This document shows, one piece after another, positions 33,036-41,393 of a stretch of DNA of 64,000 bases. Position 1 is the stretch's first letter. Each line of letters begins with the position of its first letter. The stretch comes from Streptomyces chumphonensis. GTDB lineage: Bacteria > Actinomycetota > Actinomycetes > Streptomycetales > Streptomycetaceae. The notes below the pieces were generated by a model, which ran no database searches, was not told where the DNA came from, and was given only the letters and a program-made list of their open reading frames with translations. The stretch is taken from NCBI RefSeq assembly GCF_014779715.1, contig NZ_JACXYU010000002.1, positions 434,001-498,000 of the forward strand, in the 5' to 3' direction. The translations under genes and the position numbers were made by a program.

Positions 33036-34478
33036 TCACCCGTCGACGGCGGACGCGGCGACCGACCACAGGTGGTGGACCGCGTAGGAGCTCCAGGGCC
33101 GCCAGGCCGCCGGGTCGGGCGTGCCGCCGAGGTGCGCCAGACCGTGCCGGACCCCCGCGTCACCGGTCAGGAGCACGTCGGGGTCGCCGAGGGCCCGCAT
33201 GCGGATGTAGGACGCCGTCCACGGACCCACGCCGCGCAGCGCGAGCAGGGCGCGCTGGGTCTCCTCGCGGTCCGCACCGGGGTCCAGCCGCACCGAGCCG
33301 TCGGCGACGGCCGTCATCACCGTGCGCAGCGCGGCCCGCCGGGCGGCGGGCATGCCGAGTTCCGCGAGGTCGGCCTCCGCCAGGGTGGCGGCGTCGGGGA
33401 ACAAGCGGGTCAGCGTGCCGTCCGCGGCGGACAGCGGTTTGCCGTACGCGGCGACGAGCCGGGCGGTGAGGGTCCGGGCGGCCCGGACGGTGACCTGCTG
33501 CCCGAGCACGGCGCGGGCGGCCAGTTCGGCGCCGTCGGCCGCGCCGGGCGAGCGCAGCCCCGGCCGGGCGGCGGCGGACGGCCGCAGCAGCGGGTCGCGG
33601 GCGAGCCGGTCGGTGACGGCCCAGGGGTCGGCGTCCAGGTCGAACAGCCGCCGCAGGCGCTGGACGGCGGTGGTCAGGTCCCGCAGGTCGGCCAGGTGCA
33701 GCCGGCAGGGCAGCCACCCCGCTCCGCCGCGCTCCCCGACCTCGGCGACGGCGTGGGCGTGCGGCAGGGCGAGGGTGCGGCGGTAGCGGCGCTCCCCCGG
33801 CTCGCCGGTCACCTCCTCCACGCCCGGCACCGCGCGGCGGCCGAGGAAGTCGAAGACGCCCGCCGCGTCGTAGGGGGTCCGGTGGGCGAGCCGCAGGGGC
33901 ACCCCGTCGCCCTCGGGCGGAGTGCCCGACGCGCCGCGCAGGCCGGTCGGGGTGGTGCCGTACACGGCGCGGAGCGTGTCGTTGAACTGCCGGACGCTGG
34001 CGAACCCGGCGGCGAAGGCGATCTCGGTGACCGGCAGGCCCGTGGTCTGCAGCAGCGTCCGCGCGGTGTGCGCGCGCTGGGCGCGGGCGAGCGCGATCGG
34101 ACCGGCCCCGAGCTCCCCGGTCAGCTGGCGCTGGAGCTGCCGGGCGCTGTAGCCGAGGCGCCCGGCCAACCCGCCGACCCCCTCGCGGTCCACCACACCG
34201 TCGGCGATCATGCGCATCGCCCGGCCCACGGCGTCGGCCCGGACGTTCCACTCGGCCGAGCCGGGCACCGTGTCGGGGCGGCACCGGCGGCAGGCCCGGT
34301 ACCCGGCGGCCTGGGCGGCGGCGGCCGAGGGGTGGAAGGTGACGTTCTGCCGTTTCGGGGTGACCGCCGGGCAGCTCGGGCGGCAGTAGATGCCGGTCGT
34401 ACGGACCGCCGTGAAGAACACACCGTCGAACCGCGCGTCCCGGCCGCGGACCGCTTCGTACCTGCTCTCGTCGTCCAT
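33036..34478 (-). CDS. alkA: AdaA-AlkA fusion: methylphosphotriester-sensing regulator and 3-methyladenine DNA glycosylase
   Basis: The 480-aa protein fuses an Ada N-terminal zinc domain (Cys32, Cys36, Cys63, Cys66; Cys32 would be the methyl acceptor) to an AraC-type helix-turn-helix (about 80-185). A DNA glycosylase follows, with an AlkA N-terminal domain (about 200-300) and HhH-GPD core including LRGVGPWTASYIRMRALG and the region around VLLTGDAGVR. It both senses and repairs alkylated DNA. The ATG overlaps the stop of the upstream MFS gene (TGATG), so the two are coupled. Confidence 0.9.
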   Translation of the reverse strand: MDDESRYEAVRGRDARFDGVFFTAVRTTGIYCRPSCPAVTPKRQNVTFHPSAAAAQAAGYRACRRCRPDTVPGSAEWNVRADAVGRAMRMIADGVVDREGVGGLAGRLGYSARQLQRQLTGELGAGPIALARAQRAHTARTLLQTTGLPVTEIAFAAGFASVRQFNDTLRAVYGTTPTGLRGASGTPPEGDGVPLRLAHRTPYDAAGVFDFLGRRAVPGVEEVTGEPGERRYRRTLALPHAHAVAEVGERGGAGWLPCRLHLADLRDLTTAVQRLRRLFDLDADPWAVTDRLARDPLLRPSAAARPGLRSPGAADGAELAARAVLGQQVTVRAARTLTARLVAAYGKPLSAADGTLTRLFPDAATLAEADLAELGMPAARRAALRTVMTAVADGSVRLDPGADREETQRALLALRGVGPWTASYIRMRALGDPDVLLTGDAGVRHGLAHLGGTPDPAAWRPWSSYAVHHLWSVAASAVDG

Positions 34479-35569
34479 CACTCCTTCAGTGTGCGACGCC
34501 CGCGGCGTCGCCACTCGCGGAAATCGGACAGGGACATCAGCAGGTAGGGCACGGCACCGGCGGCGAAGAGGAGGCCGGTTCCGGCGACCTGCGAACCGAG
34601 GGCGTACCCGGCGAAGACGAGGACCGCGACGACCTCGGAGCCGAAACCGGCGAGCGAGGTGACCGTCGCCCGGGACCGGTCGGAGACGGCGGCCTGGAGC
34701 CGGGCGTCGGCCCGCGCCATGGTCCACTCGAAGACGCCGTAGGCGACGGCCACCGGGACGAGCCCGGCCGGGTGGCCGCTGAGCGCACCTCCGGCGAGGC
34801 AGGCGGCGCCCGCCGCCAGGACCCCGCCCGCCCGACGGGGCCCCCGGCCGGCCAGCCAGCCGCCCACCGCCGCTCCGGCCGTGACGAGGCCGACCAGCAG
34901 CGGCAGCGCCGCCGGCCCCGGGGCGACCGCGTCGGCCAGGAGCGGTACGTACTCGTCCAGCGCCGTGACGCCCGTGACGACCGCCCAGAAGAGCGCCGCC
35001 CGGCGCGCACCGGGGGTGCGGCGCAGTTCCCGCAGGCCGCCGCGCAGGACCGCGCGGAAGCCCGGTTCCTCCTCCCCCTCATCCGGCGCGGGGGCGCGGG
35101 AGTCGGGAAGGGTGAGGGCGACGCAGGCACACAGCACAAGCGCCGCCGTACTGGCCAGTCCCAGGGCGCGGTAGCCGCCCGCGGCCAGGACCGGCCCGGC
35201 CAGGGCGGCGGCGAGCAGCTGGGCGGTGAGCCCCAGCGCCCGGCCGCGCCCGACGAGCCGCTCATATCCGTCCGCCGCGCCGAGGCGGTCCAGCTCCGTC
35301 CAGGCCAGCGCCTGGTAGGTGCCGGACCGCAGCGCCTCCCCGGCACCCCACAGAACGAAACCCGCCGCGAACGCGGGATAGGAGGGCGCGACGGTCCACA
35401 GCGCGAACCCGGCGCCGTTCAGCAGTGGCGCGAGGACCAGCAGCGTCCGGCGCGGCAGCAGGTCGGCCAGGACACCGGAGGGGACCTCCAGCACGAACCC
35501 GGCGAGCGACCAGATGACGAACAGCGAGGAGATCTCGGCCGCGTCGAGCCCCGTGTCGGCGAAGAGCAC
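34478..35569 (-). CDS. MFS transporter, N-terminus uncertain
   Basis: The 363-aa product of the GTG at 35569 has about eleven hydrophobic helices and the MFS loop GVLADLLPRRTLL after helix 2. The coding frame continues upstream of this GTG without any ATG or GTG (RRRLYAYAGLEDLVLLYPVYAV) to a stop. That segment looks like the missing first helix. A neighbouring frame supplies a TTG start (TLARLRS), so one base change in a C-rich run near 35635 would join them. Either a rare CTG start or a frameshift is possible. It is coupled to the alkA-type gene, so it may export alkylating toxins. Confidence 0.75.
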   Translation of the reverse strand: MLFADTGLDAAEISSLFVIWSLAGFVLEVPSGVLADLLPRRTLLVLAPLLNGAGFALWTVAPSYPAFAAGFVLWGAGEALRSGTYQALAWTELDRLGAADGYERLVGRGRALGLTAQLLAAALAGPVLAAGGYRALGLASTAALVLCACVALTLPDSRAPAPDEGEEEPGFRAVLRGGLRELRRTPGARRAALFWAVVTGVTALDEYVPLLADAVAPGPAALPLLVGLVTAGAAVGGWLAGRGPRRAGGVLAAGAACLAGGALSGHPAGLVPVAVAYGVFEWTMARADARLQAAVSDRSRATVTSLAGFGSEVVAVLVFAGYALGSQVAGTGLLFAAGAVPYLLMSLSDFREWRRRGRRTLKE

Positions 35570-35759
35570 CGCGTAGACGGGGTAGAGCAGGACGAGGTCC
35601 TCCAGCCCCGCGTAGGCGTACAGCCTGCGGCGGAGGGAGGGAACGGAGGCGGGCGAGGGTCAATGTCGTCGGCGCATGCGTCGATGCTACGGCGCCCCGC
35701 CTCCGCGACGCCAGAGGCCCCCCGTTTCGGCGAGGGGGCGACGTGGGGCGGGGCGGGGG

Positions 35760-37838
35760 CTATGCGGGGGCGCCGTAGCGGGTCGGTGCGACGAACTCGC
35801 ACCACACGGACTTCCCGGTGCCGCGCGGCTCCACGCCCCACACGTCGGCGAGCCGGTCGACGAGCAGCATCCCGCGCCCCGTCAGGCCGATGTCCTCGTC
35901 GCGACCGAGTTCGGGGGCCTCGGTGGAGGTGTCCTCGACCTCGACGCGGACCCGGCGGTCGGCGCCGTCCAGGAGCCGGAAGGTGACGACCGCGCCGCCG
36001 CCGGTGTGCCGCAGGGCGTTGACCGTCAGTTCGTGGGTGACCAGCTCCAGGGCGTCGGCGCAGGCGTCGGCGTTCCAGGAGCGCACGGCCGCCCTGGCCA
36101 TCTGCCGCACCCCGGCGACGGCCCGCAGGTCCCCCGGTGCGACGTGGTGGTGGAGACGACGGCCGAGCTGCGGGACGGGCGAGGCGTCGCGCCGCAGCAG
36201 GACGAGGGCCAGGTCGTCGACGCCCGCCCGCGCGTTGGGCAGCTCGCAGAGCCAGTCGGCGAGCTTGCGCAGGTCGTCCGGGCCGCGCCCGACGGCGTCG
36301 ACGAGGGCGCGCACGCCGTCGTCCAGGTCGGCGTCGGGCCGCTCGACCAGGCCGTCGGTGAACATCACGAGCGTCTCCCCGACCGCCAGCTCCACGGAGG
36401 TCACCGGGAAGTCCGGTGCGCCCAGGTGGGGCAGTCCCAGGGGCAGGGCACCGGCCACCGGCAGCACCCGGCACCGGCCGTCCGACCCCCGCAGCAGTGG
36501 GTCCAGGTGCCCGGCGCGGACCAGGCGCAGCCAGCCGGTGGAGGGGTCGGCCTCGGCGTACAGGCAGGTCGCGAAGCGGTCGGTGTCCAGGTCGTGCAGG
36601 AACGCGGACGCGCGGGCCAGCACCGTCGAGGCGGTGTGGCCCTCGGCCGCGTAGGCGCGCAGCACGATGCGCAGCTGGCCCATGACGGCGGCGGCGTGCG
36701 TGTCGTGGCCCTGCACGTCGCCGATGACCGCCGCGACCCGGCCCCCGGGCAGGGGGATGACGTCGTACCAGTCCCCGCCGATGTCCCGCCCCCGGCGGGC
36801 CGGCCGGTAGCTGACCTCGGTGCGCAGCCCCGGCACCGCGGGGATGGTGTGGGGCAGCATGAAGCGCTGGAGGCTCTCGGCCAGCTCCATCTCCTGCTCG
36901 TACAGCATCGCCCGTTGCAGACTCTGCGCGATCGTGCTGGTGAGCGCGGTGAGCAGGGTCTCCTCGTGGGGCGGGAAGGTGTGCTTGTCACGGAAGAGGA
37001 GCCCGACGGCGCCGATCGCCCGCCCCTGGGCGATCAGCGGCAGGTACGCGGCGGCGGTGGCGTGCAGCGGCGCGATGTGGGGCCACAGCCGGGGGTAGCG
37101 GGCGGCGAACTCCTGCCGGGAGACGAAGAAGCGCGGCGTCATCGTGCGGACGACCTCGCTCATGGGGAAGTCCGCGTCGATGCGGGTGTACTCCAGCTCG
37201 GGCACGAGGCTCGCCGTGCGGCCTTCGGCGATCTGGCGGATGTGGTTGCCCTCGACCAGCCCCATCAGGAGGCTGACGGCGCCGAGTCGCCCCATGCCGC
37301 GGGCGCTCTCCAGGACGTCGATGACGTCGCGCACGGACCGCGCGTGGGCGAGGGCGGCGGTCGTCTCCTCCACGACGCCGGACTCTCGGTGGCGTTCGGT
37401 GCCGGGAGCGCCGGGGCCGGCCTCGCCCGACAGTTCGTCCGTGGCGTCCCGCACGACGCCGACGAGGCGGTGGGCCCGGCCGGCGGGGTCGCGGAGGATG
37501 TGGCCCAGGGTGTGCGTCCAGCGCAGGGTGCCGTCGCGGCAGCGGACGCGGAAGTACAGGCCGTAGCGGGGGCGCCCGTCCTCGATGGCCCGGGAGACCA
37601 GCGCGTCCATCCGGGCGGACTCCGACGGCGGCACCCGGCCGCCGAGGCCCGCCGGTCGGCCGTCGTACTCGTCGCGGCGCAGGTCGAAGACGGCGAGCGC
37701 GCCCTCGTCCAGGTGCATGACGTCGCGGTCGAGGTCCAGGTCGAAGGTGCCCATGCGGTTGAGGGCGAGCGTGGTGCGCGGGTCGGCGGGCCACCCGCCC
37801 GGCCCGGTGGCCCCGGGAACCGTTCGCTGCGTGTTCAT
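35760..37838 (-). CDS. PAS-GAF-SpoIIE phosphatase with C-terminal anti-sigma-type ATPase domain
   Basis: The 692-aa multidomain regulator has a PAS domain (about residues 25-130, with FRVRCRDGTLRWTHTLGHI), a GAF domain (about 165-320), a SpoIIE/PP2C phosphatase (about 340-540, with RGRDIGGDWYDVIPLPGG and IGDVQGHDTHAAAVMGQ) and a RsbW/SpoIIAB-type HATPase_c domain (about 570-690, with VTHELTVNALRHTGGG and GRGMLLVDRLADVWG). Such proteins switch anti-anti-sigma factors on and off. No partner STAS or sigma gene is nearby. Confidence 0.9.
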   Translation of the reverse strand: MNTQRTVPGATGPGGWPADPRTTLALNRMGTFDLDLDRDVMHLDEGALAVFDLRRDEYDGRPAGLGGRVPPSESARMDALVSRAIEDGRPRYGLYFRVRCRDGTLRWTHTLGHILRDPAGRAHRLVGVVRDATDELSGEAGPGAPGTERHRESGVVEETTAALAHARSVRDVIDVLESARGMGRLGAVSLLMGLVEGNHIRQIAEGRTASLVPELEYTRIDADFPMSEVVRTMTPRFFVSRQEFAARYPRLWPHIAPLHATAAAYLPLIAQGRAIGAVGLLFRDKHTFPPHEETLLTALTSTIAQSLQRAMLYEQEMELAESLQRFMLPHTIPAVPGLRTEVSYRPARRGRDIGGDWYDVIPLPGGRVAAVIGDVQGHDTHAAAVMGQLRIVLRAYAAEGHTASTVLARASAFLHDLDTDRFATCLYAEADPSTGWLRLVRAGHLDPLLRGSDGRCRVLPVAGALPLGLPHLGAPDFPVTSVELAVGETLVMFTDGLVERPDADLDDGVRALVDAVGRGPDDLRKLADWLCELPNARAGVDDLALVLLRRDASPVPQLGRRLHHHVAPGDLRAVAGVRQMARAAVRSWNADACADALELVTHELTVNALRHTGGGAVVTFRLLDGADRRVRVEVEDTSTEAPELGRDEDIGLTGRGMLLVDRLADVWGVEPRGTGKSVWCEFVAPTRYGAPA

Positions 37839-37957
37839 GCCGCACCCCAGACCGGAAGGCGAACTCCTTCACTGTGTCACCGTTCGACCGGTTGCACGAC
37901 CCCTGTGCGGCGTGCGGGCGACCCGGAGTGCGGGGACCGGCCGGGTGGGGCCGTGCG

Positions 37958-39067
37958 TCAGTGGCGGGGCCCCTTGAGCCGCGAGCGGAGGTCCTCCGGC
38001 GGCAGGAAGCGTGCCCAGCGTTCGGGGTACTCGGGGGGCTCGGGGCCGGAGCCGTCGTCCTCCTCCTCGTCGTCGGCCGCCCCGGACCCCGGGTCCGCCC
38101 CGGCGGCGGTCCCGCCCCCGTGGCGGCGGGCCTCGGCGGCGGCGACCAGCACCGCCGCCTCCCGCTCCCGCTGCCGGTCACGGGCGCGCCGCGCCGCGGC
38201 CGTGGCGACCGACGGCCACACCCGGTCGATCGCCGCGTTGACGGCGGCGCCGACCAGGACGGCGAACGCCGAGACGAAGATCCACAGCAGCACGGCGACG
38301 GGTGCGGCCAGCGACCCGTAGATCGTCGGCCCCTCCACGGTGGCAGTCAGGTACAGGCGCAGCAGGAACGAGCCGCCCACCCACATGAGCAGCGCGACCA
38401 GGGCCCCCGGGATGTCCTCGCGCCACGGCGAGCGGACGGGGACGGAGACGTGGAAGAGCGTGGTGAGGAACGCGACGGAGAGCAGCAGGACGGTGGGCCA
38501 GTAGAAGATCTGGACGACCCACTCCGCCTGCGGCACCCAGCTGATCACGGCGTCGGGGCCGATCACCATGAGCGGCAGCGCGACGGCTCCGATCAGCAGC
38601 GCGACGAGGAAGAGCAGGAAGGCCAGCAGCCTGGTCTTCACGATGCCCCGGTGCCCGTCGAGCCCGTACATGACCGTGATCGTGTCGATGAAGACGTTCA
38701 CCGCGCGCGAGCCCGACCACAGGGCGAGCGCGAAGCCGAAGGAGACGATGTCGGGCCGACCGCCCTCGATGACGTCGTCGATGAGGGGTGCGGCGATCTC
38801 GTTGACACCGCGGTCGGAGAGGACGGTGGCGGAGGCGTCGAGGATGTTGGTGCGGACGCTGTCGATGGTGTCCGTGCCGATCCACGCGTCCAGGTAGCCG
38901 AGCAGTCCGAGGAGGCCGAGCAGCAGGGGCGGCAGGGAGAGCAGCGTGAAGAACGCGGCCTCGGCGGCGAGGCCGAGGATGCGGTACTCCATGCAGGAGT
39001 TGACCGTGTCCTTCAGCAGCAGCCACGAGAGTCGCTTCTTCGGGATGTTGCGGTAGAGACCGCTCAT
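37958..39067 (-). CDS. YihY/BrkB-family inner-membrane protein
   Basis: The 369-aa protein has six transmembrane helices in the YihY/UPF0761 arrangement, with motif EAAFFTLLSLPPLLLGLLG near the N-terminus and FYWPTVLLLSVAFLTTLFHVSVP in the middle. A charged, acidic C-terminal tail follows. The ATG at 39067 (MSGLYRNIPKKR) was chosen; a GTG two codons upstream is possible. The function of the family is not settled; it was misnamed RNase BN. Confidence 0.85.
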   Translation of the reverse strand: MSGLYRNIPKKRLSWLLLKDTVNSCMEYRILGLAAEAAFFTLLSLPPLLLGLLGLLGYLDAWIGTDTIDSVRTNILDASATVLSDRGVNEIAAPLIDDVIEGGRPDIVSFGFALALWSGSRAVNVFIDTITVMYGLDGHRGIVKTRLLAFLLFLVALLIGAVALPLMVIGPDAVISWVPQAEWVVQIFYWPTVLLLSVAFLTTLFHVSVPVRSPWREDIPGALVALLMWVGGSFLLRLYLTATVEGPTIYGSLAAPVAVLLWIFVSAFAVLVGAAVNAAIDRVWPSVATAAARRARDRQREREAAVLVAAAEARRHGGGTAAGADPGSGAADDEEEDDGSGPEPPEYPERWARFLPPEDLRSRLKGPRH

Positions 39068-39212
39068 GCTCACGCGCCCGGCGGAGCGGCGCCTGGGGGA
39101 CGGTTCGGCTGCTCGCACGCACCCAACGTATCCGGCTTCCGGTCCGGGACGCGCACCGGTGACGTGGGACGGGCCCGGCCGCCGGCCTCCGCCGGGAGCG
39201 CGGGGGCCCGGC

Positions 39213-40220
39213 TCAGCGGGGGGTCTCGCGGGGCGGATCGGCACCGCGCACGGCGCAGACGGCCGCCGAGAGCCGAACTCCTGTGGTCAGCGCGTCGTGC
39301 AGGACGTCGGGGCCGAGCCCGTCGAGGCGTCCGCCCAGCTCGCCGGCCCGGTGCAGCCCGTGCAGCAGGCCGGCGGTGAAGGCGTCCCCGGCCCCGACCG
39401 TGTCGACGACGGCGACCGGAGGCGTCGGAACGTGCAGCCGGTGGCCGTCGAGCGAGGCGAAGACGCCGCGTGCGCCGAGGGTGACGACGACGAGCCGCAC
39501 GCCCGACGTGTGCCAGGTGTCGGCCGCCCGCTCGGGCCCGGCGTCCGGCAGCAGGTGGTCCAGGTCCTCCTCGGAGCACCGCAGGACGTCGGCCGCCGCG
39601 CACCACCGGGCCAGGCGTGCGCGGTAGCGCGCGGGGTCGACGAGGAGGGGTCGCACGTTGGGGTCCAGCGAGACGGTGGCCCGGGGCCGGACGGCCGCGA
39701 GGAGCCGTTCGACGGCCGGTCCGCCGGGATCGCGCACGAGGGCGAGGGAGCCGGTGTGCAGGCAGGCCGCCGGGGCACGCGCGGCCCGTTCCAGTTCGGC
39801 GTCCGTCCACTGCCAGTCGGCGGTGCCGGTGGCGTGGAAGGAGTACGCGGCGCCGCCGCCGGCGTCGACGTCGGCCACGGCGAGGGTGCTGGGCTCGGCG
39901 GCCTCGACGACGGCCCCGAGGTCGACGCCGGCGGCCGTCAGCCGGGAGCGGAAGAGACGGCCGAAGACGTCGTCGGAGAGCCGGCCGAGGAAGCGGGTGG
40001 GCGTGCCGAGCCGGGCGAGCGCGGCGGCGGTGTTGGCCGGGCCTCCCCCGGGGAGCACGTGCAGGTCCAGGGCGCCGGGGCCGGCCGGGGTGGTGAAGGC
40101 GTCGGCCACGCACTCGCCGAGCACCGCGACGGGCGCGTCCCGCCGCGGGCGACCGGGTCCGGCGGGTCGCCCGGTGGGGCTCGCCGGGGGCGGCGGGCAC
40201 GGGCGGGGTGACGGGGCCAA
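39213..40220 (-). CDS. PfkB-family carbohydrate kinase (fructokinase/ribokinase-like)
   Basis: The 335-aa protein has both PfkB signatures: an N-terminal GGGPANTAAALARLG with flanking LGRLSDDVFGRLF, and the C-terminal DTVGAGDAFTAGLL carrying the catalytic Asp and anion hole. The substrate sugar cannot be told. The first 30 residues are Pro-rich, and the start codon is a TTG at 40220 preceded by GGGGAAG; a shorter start is possible since no other ATG or GTG lies before the kinase fold. Confidence 0.82.
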   Translation of the reverse strand: MAPSPRPCPPPPASPTGRPAGPGRPRRDAPVAVLGECVADAFTTPAGPGALDLHVLPGGGPANTAAALARLGTPTRFLGRLSDDVFGRLFRSRLTAAGVDLGAVVEAAEPSTLAVADVDAGGGAAYSFHATGTADWQWTDAELERAARAPAACLHTGSLALVRDPGGPAVERLLAAVRPRATVSLDPNVRPLLVDPARYRARLARWCAAADVLRCSEEDLDHLLPDAGPERAADTWHTSGVRLVVVTLGARGVFASLDGHRLHVPTPPVAVVDTVGAGDAFTAGLLHGLHRAGELGGRLDGLGPDVLHDALTTGVRLSAAVCAVRGADPPRETPR

Positions 40221-40345
40221 CGGCTTCCCCTTTCGGCCGGGGGACGGGGACGGGCCGGTACGGCGGCTCCATCCTGCCGGCCCACCGTCCCGCCCGGGGC
40301 GGGGCGGGAGCCGGACGGCCGAGCACGGTGTGATGGGATGCCCGG

Positions 40346-40963
40346 ATGGACAGCGCCACGGACAGCACCACGCAGGGACCCACGGGCGAGATCACCGTGA
40401 CGACGTGGTCGCTGGAACAGACCTCGGCCGACGATCTCCGTCCACCCGCCGCCGGTGTCCACGGATCGGACACGGGGTCCGGCATCCGGATCGTCCGGGC
40501 CGAGGTGCCGAGTCCGGAGTTCAGCCGCTTCCTCTACACCTCCGTGGGCACCGACCACGCCTGGACCGACCGGCTGCCGTGGGGCCGCGCACGCTGGAAG
40601 GGCTTCCTGGAGCGGCCCGGCACCGAGACATGGGTGGCCTGGGACCACGGGACGCCGGCCGGGTACATCGAACTGGACGCCCAGCCCGAGGGCGTCGTGG
40701 AGATCAGCTACTTCGGTCTGCTGCCGGGCTTCCGCGGGCGCGGCATCGGCGGTCGGCTGCTCTTCGAGGGCACGGCGCGGGCCTGGGACCTCGCGCAGCG
40801 GTGGTCCGGCCGGGAGCCCACGCGCCGGGTGTGGGTGCACACCTGCAGCAAGGACTCCCCGCACGCGCTGACCAACTACCGGCGCCGGGGATTCCGCCTC
40901 TTCGACACCCGGACGGAGAACGAGCCGGAGGCCCACGCCCCCTCGGTGTGGCCGTCCGACTGA
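40346..40963 (+). CDS. GNAT-family N-acetyltransferase
   Basis: The 205-aa protein has the acetyl-CoA-binding motif A, SYFGLLPGFRGRGIGGRLL (R/Q-x2-G-x-G/A), and a C-terminal NYRRRGFRLFDT motif B. The N-terminal 45 residues are probably disordered. The substrate is unknown. It is divergent from the sugar kinase by 125 bp. Confidence 0.85.
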   Translation: MDSATDSTTQGPTGEITVTTWSLEQTSADDLRPPAAGVHGSDTGSGIRIVRAEVPSPEFSRFLYTSVGTDHAWTDRLPWGRARWKGFLERPGTETWVAWDHGTPAGYIELDAQPEGVVEISYFGLLPGFRGRGIGGRLLFEGTARAWDLAQRWSGREPTRRVWVHTCSKDSPHALTNYRRRGFRLFDTRTENEPEAHAPSVWPSD

Positions 40964-40997
40964 CCCGGCGCGGCCCGGCGCGGCCCGGCGCGGCCCG
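40964..40997 (+). repeat. 10-bp tandem repeat directly after the GNAT stop
   Basis: CCCGGCGCGG occurs three times in a row with a partial fourth copy, starting at the first base after the stop codon. Its function is unknown. Confidence 0.8.
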
Positions 40998-41097
40998 CCT
41001 GTGACGCACCCCACAGTATCCCGCACCGCGAGACGGTCTTGTCCACATCATGGATAACGGTGGACTCCGTCCAAGCGCGCGTGCGAGTCTTCCTCCC

Positions 41098-41181
41098 ATG
41101 TCCAGAGCTGGAATCTTCTTGGTGAGTCGGCGTCACGTCGACCTTTGCCGCATGTCCAGCGCGATCTGTCCGGCGGGCTGA
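41098..41181 (+). CDS. Sulfur operon leader peptide (27 aa)
   Basis: This short frame, read from ATG 41098 to TGA, encodes a 27-aa peptide ending MSSAICPAG with Cys17 and Cys24 and a preceding SRRHVDLCR segment. Its form matches the putative leader peptide that Streptomyces genomes carry upstream of sulfite reductase genes. Cysteine codons in such leaders suggest that ribosome stalling under cysteine shortage controls the operon. It starts 296 bp upstream of the sulfite reductase ATG. Confidence 0.85.
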   Translation: MSRAGIFLVSRRHVDLCRMSSAICPAG

Positions 41182-41393
41182 CAGTCACAGCACCACGAAC
41201 GCCGCACGCCCCGCCGCACCGCACGCCGCCCCCGCTGTCGCGGGCGGGTGCCACCCCCTGACTTCGCCTCCCGGCCCCGTGGCCGGGAGCCACCCAGCGC
41301 GGACCGCACCGCCGTGTGCCCCGGCCCGCGTGCCCGCACGCGCACGGCCGCCCCCTCCCGCCATCCACCCGTCAGCCCGAAGGACCTGCCACC
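41182..41393. promoter_or_regulatory. 212-bp leader between leader peptide and sulfite reductase
   Basis: No gene is seen. It contains the perfect stem-loop at 41268-41289 and several other G/C inverted repeats, in keeping with an attenuation region. Confidence 0.55.
41268..41289 (+). terminator. Perfect stem-loop, possible attenuator
   Basis: CTCCCGGCC pairs perfectly with GGCCGGGAG around loop CCGT, between the leader peptide and sulfite reductase. It has no U-tract. Confidence 0.5.
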
